From: Ptiloglossa arizonensis
Taxonomy: Eukaryota > Arthropoda > Insecta > Hymenoptera > Colletidae
NCBI RefSeq assembly: GCF_051014685.1
Contig: NC_135058.1
Location: 6,238,811 to 6,302,810, forward strand
Reading direction: 5' to 3'
Length of the DNA: 64,000 bases
Part shown: positions 24,990 through 36,300 of the stretch, in pieces
Layout of the letters: the number at the start of each line of letters is the position of its first letter
How positions within the stretch are numbered: the first letter of the stretch is position 1
Position numbers and translations under genes: made by a program
The notes under the pieces: generated by a model
Seen by the model: the letters and a program-made list of their open reading frames with translations, nothing else
Database searches by the model: none
Told to the model about the DNA's origin: nothing

Positions 24990-25545
24990 ACTACTCGAAT
25001 TTGTATATTGCACACGTGGGAACGTGGCTTTATATTGTTTCTGCAGAATCTTCGGCTCAGAGCACTTGATTCGAATCCGGATCAATATACACAACCTCGA
25101 CTACAAAAACTGATAAAATAATTCGAGTGTGCTTATTGCACACATGGGAATGTGACTTTAGGCGATCCAGTCGGAAATTCAGTTCAGCTCGTGTCTGCGC
25201 AAACGAGAAACTTTTACAAACGAAAACTAGCAAAAACGATTCGAGTGAACGCGTCGCATTCGTGAGAATGTGGCTTTAAGCGGTTCGACTAAAAATTTAA
25301 CTAGACTCGAGTGTGCACGTACTGTTATCGAATCCTTTGTTTGCAAATCAGAATTAGGAGAAACGATTCGAGTGAACGCGTCGCATTCGTGGGAATGTGG
25401 CTTTAAGCAGTTCGACTAAAAATTTAGCTAGACTCGAGTGTGCAGAGACTTTTATCGAACCCTTTGTTTGCAAATGAGAATTAGGAGAAACGATTCGAGT
25501 GAACGCGTCGCATTCGTGGAAATGTGGCTTTAGGTGGTTCGATCC
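24990..25545. repeat. Tandem array, period about 120-128 bp
   Basis: Landmarks of the form CGTGGGAATGTGGCTTTA recur at about 25018, 25146, 25264, 25391 and 25518. The last three units are most alike and share AACGATTCGAGTGAACGCGT and CCTTTGTTTGCAAAT. About 4.5 units. Open frames across it are by-products of the repeat. Confidence 0.88.
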
Positions 25546-26899
25546 AAAGTTCGGTCGGAATCTAAACCGATCGGAAGAGTCGTTCGGGTTTAAGGATCGG
25601 TTGCGACCGAAGTACACGCGGAGTTTTGGGTGCAAGGAGACAACAGTCGATCGATTCGAGTCATTCGGAGCTACCAACGATAGAAATTCGTCCAGTGTTG
25701 TCGATCGAATCGTCAACGGCGTAGCGTCGCGTTAATTAGAGCGGGTGTCGTAGCGTCCTAAAGCATAGTGTTCTGTCGTATTGTTTACGTTAACCCTTAA
25801 ATATAATTCATATCGATTAAAGGATCTCGCGAACCACCTGTCCGTACTCTGTACTCGTGCAGAGCCCGCTCGCCTCGACACTTGGAACTATCTCGAAAAG
25901 GATAACACACACCACGTACGAAACATTTCGCGAGTCAACATCGAAAAATACTCAACGATCACGAAACTACAAATTTACAAAAACTCGCGGCTGGTTTGAT
26001 GTTCTGAACGGTCTTGCAACAATACGATCAACATTTCGCGACGAATGTGTTTCTTGTATAAGGAAATTCAAGTTTTTTGCCGACGAAACGATACATCGCG
26101 TAGAATTTCCACGGTTGTTTAACTTGGCTACATCGAATGTCTATCACTCGAAACGTCTAAACCGATATCGCTATGCAAGTAACATTAACCTCGGATAAAC
26201 CTTACGCAGGAGCAATTAACCGTTCGGTGATGGTGCACCCGATCGAGTCTGGATGAATGTGTTGTTTTTTTTTTCATTTTTTTTTCGTTTTTTTCTTTTT
26301 TAGTTTTCTTTTCCCTCTAATTTTGCGTGTCGCTCACGTGTAACGATAAATACGTAACTTTCCTTTGCTAGAGTACGTACACAATTGTTAATTTCTTACG
26401 TCTTTATGTACAATCCAAAGCAGTGGAGTAGCGTAATTACTAATAATTACATCGCAGCGTGTACGGAGCGTTTCACAGGTATCCTTGCGCCGTCACCTCG
26501 ATAGTTTCTCCGCCGATCGTGCAACGCCACTACGGTCCTAACGCTTACAATAGACGAATCACGATGCTGAACGATCCCATTACGATTCGCGCTTAGGAAT
26601 ATTGGATAATTAAATTAACGATCACTCTCTGCTATCGCCTCGCTACTAAATTAACGTTCGCAAATTCACCGAATAACACGATCAACAAGGCATCGCGTCG
26701 AACCAGTCGACGTCGAAACTATAAAACCTCTAAAAGGCTGTAACAAGTTCTAAACGTAATCGACGAAGAAGGCTTATAGACGCTTTCGCTGGAACCCAAA
26801 ACCGATATTTTAGAAGTAGGAGCACTTTCAAGTTGTTCAAAAATGGTAAATTATGATTTTTCATTCAATCGAATCGAAGATACCACTATCGTATCGAGG

Positions 26900-26900
<1 letters not shown>
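25546..26900. other. Intergenic sequence downstream of the transporter gene
   Basis: No exon or RNA gene is seen. A long T-rich tract lies at 26263-26312. Confidence 0.45.
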
Positions 26901-26932
<32 letters not shown>

Positions 26933-26990
26933 TGTATGTATGTATGTATATATGTGTATATATATATATATATATATTAAAAAAAAAAAA
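26901..26990. repeat. (TATG)n / (TA)n microsatellite with poly-A
   Basis: About eleven TATG repeats at 26902-26948, then (TA)n to about 26979, then a run of ten A. It lies in the presumed 3' flank of the transporter gene. Confidence 0.95.
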
Positions 26991-27102
26991 CAGTATTCTC
27001 TTAATAAATTTCTTCCCTATCGGTACGTTCGAAATCATCCTTCCACGAACATTCTATCGATCGATCAATCGTTATAAATTTATCCGCGATATGCAACTAC
27101 CT

Positions 27103-27108
27103 TTTATT
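27103..27108 (-). terminator. Candidate polyadenylation signal of the transporter gene
   Basis: On the - strand AATAAA lies about 70 bases after the stop codon at 27176. This would give a very short 3'UTR. A more distal site cannot be excluded. Confidence 0.45.
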
Positions 27109-27175
27109 GGCGTGTTGTATTTTTGGCGATAGATTCTTCGGTAGACTCGTCGTCAGAGATAAAATGAACATCGTG

Positions 27176-27342
27176 TCAGACTTGTTGAGATGTGATCAAG
27201 TCGGTTTTACTAGAATTCTTGAGAATCGATGGTCCAGGTAGCCTCTGAGAGGTGCCGGACGAGGTCGAAGGCTGCACCATCATCGGCTGACCGTTCACCA
27301 TGACTATGGTGTCTCGTACGGAATCGTATCCCCCTGGTGGTC
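27176..27342 (-). CDS. Transporter coding exon 10 (C-terminus)
   Basis: Completes a Gly codon across the intron and encodes residues 663-716, starting [20 protein letters not shown] and ending LITSQQV before TGA. Cytoplasmic tail rich in Ser, Pro and Gln. The acceptor is TGTGCTTCAG. The last residues do not match a class I PDZ ligand. Confidence 0.88.
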
Positions 27343-30300
27343 CTGAAGCACAATCATTTTATCAAACTATGTACAAACTGAAAGACCGTTTGGTATAATT
27401 ACGAAATTATGACGATATCGGGTCTAACTCGATGCAAAACGAGCCCTACTTCGAAAATAAATGCGAGAAACGGAGGTAAACTGTATTCTTATCTAATCTA
27501 CATAATTACGACAATTGTAATGCTCTTAATATATACACATCGCGTTGTCTAAGTGGGAGAAGGGCTTAACGACCAACTGCAGCGAAACAACTGGTGTTGC
27601 CAATCCCCAAGCGCGTCAGGCATATATTGTACATAGAGAAACATTTTTAAACTTTTGAACGTTCTTGTGAAGTGTGTCTTATTCTATTACCACTGGTTTC
27701 GTTCTTATCTACGTACTATTATAATTGCAAATTAGGAGACAAGTGTAAGTATTGCCAAGTAATCGTATCATAAATTATTCTAAATAATAATAACTACCGA
27801 ACGAAGCTTTCTCTCTGGCAAGTAACTCCTAGAAAAATAGATTTGCTATTTCGAACTGCAATCGTGACTAATACTTTCTTAACCAAGGATCTTGTGCATA
27901 TAGTTATTGCATACACCCCAAACTCCTTCAAAATTGTTACTTCCTGCTAACTTAAAAGTGTGACTATGAATAAATGTAAAATGTAACCAAACATAAAATT
28001 AAAATATTCTTAGCAATCAGGAGCAGAGATTATCTTTTCAACTAACCACAGTCTTGTGTGCATCTACGTTCGAACGTTTCGTTTCGAGTCCCCGAAGTTT
28101 CGAATTGATATTCATCGTTTCGTTGCCAACGAATCATGAATTCGCCGATCGTCGCGCAATAATCCACACGGAGATCATCCTTCGACGATCAGCGGTGACG
28201 AGAATAAAAATTCCTTCTTGCGTAACGCACCTCGTAATTGAACGCCATCGAGTGTCAATTACTCCTAACCAGCGAACAATTTCCACAAAAGTCCTTGAGC
28301 CCGTGGCAGGCGTCTACGGTTAATGCCGCGCGACAAATTAAACCGTTGAAACTTATTAGAACGACGACGATGGGCGTGCAGAAATAATATTAAAATCTAC
28401 CCCGAATCGCGAAGGGTGCGGAGCCGCCATCGTCTCGCGAGCAATGTATAATACGTACAACGCTCGCATAAGTACTCGACCCGGGCATATCCCGCTTATC
28501 GATCACGCTTGTAGTCGCAAGCGTAGGCGGAGACCCTGCCACGAACCTGGCGATCCGGTTAATAAATGAAAAACACGCTTCTCGTCGCACCTGCTCGGGA
28601 TTCCCCTCTAGTAACGTCGTGGCACTTGTGGGGATGTGTTACATACTCCTTAAGAGAGTTACAATGTGCCTCGTTAATTGTGACGCCGATATCTCCGTTT
28701 AAGTTGTTCGGTTAATAAATGAAAGACACGCTTTTCGTCACAGCTGCTTGGGATTCCCCTCTAGTAACGTCGTGGCACTTGTGGGGATGTGTTACATACT
28801 CCTTAAGAGAGTTACAATGTGCCTCGTTAATTGTGACGCCGATATCTCCGTGTAAGTTGTTCGGTTAATAAATAAAAAATAATATGCCTCTCGTCGCACC
28901 TGCTTGGGATTTCCCTCTAGTAACGTCGTGGCACTTGTGGGGATGTGTTACACACTCCTTAAGAGAGTTACAATGTGCCTCGTTAATTGTGACGCCGATA
29001 TCTCCGTGTAAGTTGTTCGGTTAATAAATAAAAATAATATGCCTCTCGTCGCACCTGCTCGGGATTCCCCTCTAGTAACGTGGTGTCACTTGTGGGGATG
29101 TGTTACATACTCCTTAAGAGAGTTACAGTTTGCCTCGTTAATTGTCACGCCGATATCTCCGTTTAAGTTGTTCGGTTAAGAAATGATAATAGTACGCTTC
29201 TCGTCGCACCTGCTTGGGATTCCCCTCTCCTATTGTCGTAACACTTATAGAGATGTGTTACATACTCTTTAAGAAACTTACAATATGCCTCGTTAATTGT
29301 CACACCAATATCTCCGTTTAAGTCGTTCGGTTAATAAATGAAAAAAAAATACCCTTCTCACCGGACCTACTCGGGATTTCCCTCTCGTATCCTCGTAACA
29401 TTTGTGGATACGTGTTACACACACCTCAAGAGAGTTACAATTTGCCTCGTTAATTGTCACACCGACATCGAAGCGCCCCAACATCCGCTTATACCGTTCG
29501 GTTGATAAAAAAAAAAAAAGAAAAAGAAAAAAACACGTTTCTCGTCGCACCTGCTCGGTATTTCCCTCCCCCGTCATCGTCGTTGTCGTCGTCGCGCGAA
29601 GTATCGAGTGTCCATCGTGGCGTATTATATCTAGATTAATTATCGGCCGAGCGACGTAAATCCGATTACAACAGTAGGGGGGCTGATGGCTCTCGTTGAT
29701 TGCGCGCCGGCCTCCACCGCGACGTGTTTATCATTGAAATACACATTCCGTCCGAACGACGGTATTTAGTTGCCACCCGGAGATTCGATCCAAGTTTCCC
29801 GTATTACCTGGCGACGGGGTGTGAGTGAGGGTTCTCGACGGAGTCGACGGATTCCTGGCAGCCGGGCCCCAATCGATAGTAGGCTGCAACAGCATCTTGG
29901 CACGGCACCACACGTTCTTCCCCTTGCTCCTCTTCGTCTTCCCGTTCACGTGTCTCTGGTAGGACGGCCTGTTGTCCAGGTCGTCGTCATCGTCATCGTC
30001 GTCGTAGGCGGATCGTCGACGAGGATCCTTCAGTTGATTCTGCGAAGAACGAAACGGAACACTCGTATCACCATTAACTTTCAAACCGTGAATCGGTCAC
30101 GGGGCCTCGAGATAACTGTTCTCGATTTTTCTACGTTTTCAATTTTTCTATGTTTTCGATTTTTCTACGTTTTCAATTTTTCTACGTTTTCCATTTTTCT
30201 ACGTTTTCGAGAACCTCGACATGCACGTTTGAGACTGTGTACGTCGTGGTTACAGCATTGGTAGAATTTTTGAAATTTCTTTAGGAGAATAGTAGAGTCG

Positions 30301-33300
30301 ACTGGTAAATAAAGACGTTAATCTTGAGATAAATGTTCGACGGATGTGTAGATGTTGAGAGTATAATATTTGCAGAGAAATTATGTATTTTCAATTTTTT
30401 TCTACGTTTTCGATAACCTCGACATGCTCGTTTGAGACTATGTACATCTGCGCGGTTACAGCATTGGTAGAATTTTTGGAATTTCTTTAGGAGAATAGAA
30501 GAATCGACCGTACGGTAAATAGAGACGGTCTTGAGATAAATGTTCGATGGATATTTAGATTCGTCAGTTTTTACTATGTGTAGATGTTTAGAGTATAATA
30601 TTTGCAGAGAAATTATGCATTCTGAATTTTGACTAAATTTTTCTTAGTTGTCAGTTCTAGAACTTTGTGGGATCTATGAATACAGATTGGAAATATAACG
30701 ATTTTGTGCAAGTGTTATACTGTCAAGTTCTTGGGTATTTTACAGACAAGAAAAGATTACGAGTGGACTTCACCAGTTAAATATGTATATTATACTACTG
30801 ATATTAAAAAGTGAATATACAACGAATCAAATATCTTCGTATATCCAGTAAACTCTATCGTAAAACGTACACACGTGTTTCGATGACAAATATAGACGTT
30901 AATGCAGAAACTAGAGGAAGAACCCAATTTTTCCTTTTCGTTCGCGTTCGATTATCCGTGGAAAATTAATTTCGTGTCGCGGGTAGGAAGATTCATGTTT
31001 CGACGTCTGGACAATCGAAAGCCAACGCGAATCGATATCCGTGTAATCGGATAAATGGATGCTCAATGTCGGAGTTATCGACATCCGGATAATTCCCGAT
31101 ATCCCTTAATACGTTTGTCTTGAAATTTGTATGCAATTTACCCAATTTGAAGAGAACGAATAATTTACTCGGGCATGAATGATAAAATCAACCACGGTGG
31201 TATCGCATCATTCGCGGCCGGCGGAGCTGTCGATAACATTTGAATATTAATTACGTACGACAGTCATGCCGACGATGACCAGAACGGGTAATAGCCCGAT
31301 GGCCCATCCAACACTGTTCGCCCACTTCGGATAAACGTAACTGCCGTACGTGAGCGGCTGGTATTCGATCCAGTTGAAGAAGAGGATGAAGAACAGGGTC
31401 GCTGGAGTGACGATCCTCCACATCCAGGTCCAGAAAAACCTCCAGAGGCGACTCTTCGGTCCGATCATCAGTTGCACGTCGTCGAGAAATCGATCCGCCC
31501 CGTAGATCCAGCCAACCAGAATACACTCGCTTATAGCGATTAGTAACACCGACCAATTGGCTGCGTATTTGTCCATCAGTTGTAACCAATACACGCCAGC
31601 CTGGAAATACATAGAAACGTTTCGTAGAAAAACCTTGAAAAATCGTTCAAAAGAAGGGATCGTTCAACTCGATGATCTCGAATTGTTCTGTGCTTTAAAC
31701 TACTCTGTACGTTGTTCGATGGACAATATATATTGGATAAACTTTGCCTGGTGTCGATGGAGAATCGCGATACGGTAATTAGTTTTCTAGTATTATGAGT
31801 TTTTATCGAGACAAGTGAATCGTTGTGTATCGAGAGAAAGAAATTTAAATTGGAAAGTATTCAAGTAAATGTAAATGTTCCGATTGAAAAATATTCAAAT
31901 AAATTTAAGTGAGAATTGAAAAATATTTGAATTTAAATTCAATTTCTTGTCTAGCTCAAAGACTTGAAGTATCAAGGTACATAGAATCGAAAGTTAAACT
32001 GGAAATAATGTTAACGATTTTATTTTCGCAGTTGTTTATGCCATTTGTGAATTCCTAATGGAAAACCATAATCATTGAAAGAGTGTTACGACGTTTCGGT
32101 TTCGTTGCAATTTGTTTCGTTGATCGACACACCGATATCGAAGTTTCGTTCGATAGAGTTACTCATTCGAGTTACTCGTTGTTCCGATTTTGGATTTCTG
32201 ACGAAATCAGTCGCAACGTTACCGAAACATTTTAATATTCTTGCAACAGTCCTGATCCCTGAGAAGCTTGCACAGCTCGCCAAACGAAATACATAATATC
32301 TCCTCTGTTCTTTCTGCAAACTTACGTTAGTGGTGAAGACAATTCCGCCGGCGTATCCGAAAACAGCCGCAGCCAGGACGACCCACATTTTGTAATTTCT
32401 TAATGCCGGAAACGCGTCGAGTATAGCGGTGGTGACTGTCTCCATCAGAGCGAATTGCGAGTCGAGACCCAAGGTGAAAAGCATCACGAAGAAAAGCAAC
32501 GACCAGACCGGTGCGACCGATAGACGCGCGACTACCTATGTTTTTAACAAAAATTCGTTTTCAAATCGTCGCGTTCTCGTTTGCACGGGAACTGAAACAA
32601 TCTGTAAACAATCTTCGAACAGCGAGCTTAACCGAGAACATTTCAGCGAACGTGAAAATCGTTTACTCGAACTTTTAACGTAAAAATGAACGAAGACGGT
32701 CTCTCGTTACTTCGGACCTTTACAAAAACTAGTCAAACTCCCAAGATAACAATATAATATCGATTTACGTAACTCGAGGAGAATATGAGAATAATAATGA
32801 AATTCAATTTAAGGTAATCCTTTCGAACATTCTCGGTTATCGATTCGTCGCGAGTTGACCCTTTCGAACGTTCTACATTATTCTCGTGTCCCTTTGAATT
32901 ACACGAATTGTATTGTTATTTTATTTGTCGCGCGGGATTTATTTCAGATCGAGACATATATTTCAAACAGTGTCTTTCACTTTGCAGAAACAATATATAT
33001 TAGATTGTTCGGAAAGTCATTTTGTTTTTTTCGTGCACATGAAACACGATTTTTTCAGAGTGTATGAACATTTTATTAAATTATCTATTCTCCATTTTGG
33101 AAAACGAAATCACTTTCTAAACAACCCAACATAATTTCTCCAAAAATACTCCCAAAACGAGCATTCAATCATTTTGTTTTCCATTCGAAGGTTTAATTCA
33201 CTCACATTAAATTATCTACTCTCCATTTTGGAAAACAAAATCACTTTCCAAACAACCGAACATAATTTCTCCAAAAATACTCCCGAAACGAGCATTTAAT

Positions 33301-36300
33301 ATTCTTTTTCTCCATTCGAAGGTTTAATTCCCTCGCATTAAATTATCTATTCTCCATTTTGGAGAACGAAATCACTTTCCGACCAACTCAATATAATTTC
33401 TTCAAAAATAATCTCGAAACGAGCATTTAGTATTTTTTTTTCTCCATTCGAAGGTTTAATTCACTCACATTAAATTATCTATTCTCCATTTTGGAAAACG
33501 AAATCACTTTCCAACCAACCCAACATAATTTCTCCAAAAAATACTCCCGAAACGAGCATCTAATTTTGTTCTCTGCATTCGAAATTTTAATTCACTCACA
33601 TTAAATTATCTACTCTCCATTTTGGAAAACGAAATCACTTTCCAACCAACCGAACATAATTTCTCCAAAAAATACTCCCGAAACGAGCATTGAATATTCT
33701 TGTTTCTCCATTCGAAATTTGAATTCACTCACATCGGGATAGACGATGAACGCTAATCCAACGCCCTGATCGACGACAGAGGCGACCGGGACGTCGAGCT
33801 CGTGTGCCAGGAACCCGATCACCGAAAAGATCACGAAACCGGCGAAAAAGGATGTACCGATATTGCTGATGGCGACGATCATCGAGTCCTTGTAGCAATC
33901 GTTGGTGAACTTGTTATAGGAGCTGAGCGTTATCAGACCGCCCCAAGCGGGGCTCAGAGCGAAAAAGATCTGCACCGCGGCGTCGCTCCACACTTTCGCG
34001 GACATTAGACTTTTCCAATCGGGCGTTACATAAAAGATAATGCCCTCGCTGGCACCAGGCAGCAGAATGCCCCGAATGAAAAGAGCGATCTGCGAAACAA
34101 AAAAGGGTAATTTCGATTCCCGTTTCCCGTTTCCTTCTCGCCGTGGGGTAAGCGCGGGAACCGCGAAAGGGCACGTGTTACGCGCAACCATAACTCGAAC
34201 AGTGAACGAATTAGCTTCGCGGAAGCGTGGAACAAAACAATCGCTTTGCCATCAACAATCACCGAGACGAACATTCAACGAATGTCGCGATTTGTTCGAT
34301 TTTGATTCCCTTCTTCGATAACGTTTTAAAAGAAATTTCGAAACCCCTTTCGTGGATCCTCGTTTCTTAATTTTAATACGAAATTAAGTTATTGGTTACA
34401 AATTAACGATACAGTAACGACAATGTTCGAAATAATAGATGGAGTTAGATGCACGGGATGTTTGGTAGATCGATTGACGGGGAAACGTGTTGTACATTGA
34501 GCATCGATTTTTTTAGGTTAGGTTTATAATCATGAAAGTTTCTCGCTCTGTAAATCTGTACTAATGTATTTTTAGGGTTGAAATTTTTGAAAGGTAAGAA
34601 TATTTATTAAACTCGTTTACGAGAAGATATCAATACAGTTGCAATGTGTTTAAAAATTTGTATTTAATTACGGTGTGTTAATACTTCGTCCCCTGCACGA
34701 ACGCGCGTAGACTTTCGCGAGAGACTGTACAAGTATTGTTACTGTATCTCTAAGTTCAAGTGTTTTGTTAAGATTTTACTTATAAATGTTTCTAATATTT
34801 CTCGAGGCATGATCGATCACCTGGTGAACCGAGAGAGAGACAAAAACACAAATAAGAATCTCGATATCGAGGTTGTTAATTAGGAAAGAACGTTCGATCG
34901 TAAGAGGAAATAAGAATCGAAGGGTATGTCATACTTACTAGAACGACGTAAGGGAAGAGAGCAGTGAAGTACACAACCTTCCCAGAGCTTTGAACACCTT
35001 TGCTCAGACAGAGGAAGACGATGATCCAAGCTAAGAGAAGATTTACCGCCATCAAAGGTCGAATGGTGCCTGTCTCCTCGATTCCGCTACTCATCCCCAA
35101 GACGTGATTACTGAATCAAACGTAACTTCAATTACACTGTATCGACACAAAATCCTTTGAGCCGTTCAACAAAAACTTTCCATCGTATTTGAACGAAGGA
35201 TTGCCAATTAAAAAAATTTCCCAAAAAGAACAACCAATTCGTACCGATAGAAGAACCAGCTTGACAAGAAGCTGAAAAAATAAAATAAATCGAAAAAAAT
35301 CTAATACGATTTTACAATCGGACTTAGGAATCTGTTTCGTCAAATTTAATCTTCCTTCGCGAGTTAAATAAATTCCAATCGTTCGTAATTGTATCGAAGA
35401 CTCGATTCAAATGAATCCATCTTAACTCGTTAGAAGTTATCGACGATGGATTAATTTTAACGATGTCTTTCGATCGTTTTGAAGGCAACGTTAACCAATA
35501 TCGAAGGATTACCGTAAAATTGTGTTGGTAAAAGTAAGAGTGAAATTATTCTCAGCGATGATTACACGTGTATTGCGATCACCGAGGGTTCTTACTTGAA
35601 ATATTCCTCGGCCGGTGGTTTTCTAATGGCACTAGTGATATTTTCGATAGTCAGGCCCATCGAGGCTATTTGGGAAGAATTTAAGCACCGCCTTTTGAAG
35701 TAAGTCATGTTTTGAGACACGCACGCTTCGGCAGCTTCTGGCATGAAACAATCGTCGGTGCTCCATTGTGGCTCGCACCTGCTCCACGGCAGTTTACCAA
35801 GTCCTGCGTCGATAAAGACATTTTCTTGGTCACAAGGGAAATACCAATAGGTCGCTCCAAGACCTTCTTGTTCGATGTATAGTTACACTCCGTAAAGTAA
35901 TGCGCGTTTTTTCGTCGAAACGAAAGGAATTCTTACTCGCTGTGACGTGTACAATCGATAACAGTGAACGAACAAAAGATTTCGTCGGACTCTCCGGAGG
36001 AGTATAATTTTCAAGCACTTTGGTAAAAGGAACGAGAATGGCTCTAATCGTTAAACTAAACGATACATCTCTCCGCACTGTCTGTAACATTTTTTTCCAT
36101 TATTGGGGCTACTAGTGTCAACGCGGAAGAAGACTAATCATTATTTTCTCTATACCTTCTTGCTATTTTGAAATCTCTTACGCTTTAATAAATACAAGAG
36201 AAGCGAAACCGGTAATACACAATACGTTATCTTGGATCAATTCCAAGCGTGTAAGTAGTCTCAGGCACGACCTTTTGATCCAAGTCTGTGACCATTGTCT

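Noticed and set aside
34515..34525. TTAGGTTAGG, matching the insect telomere repeat.
   Set aside because: Only two units inside an intron. Far too short.
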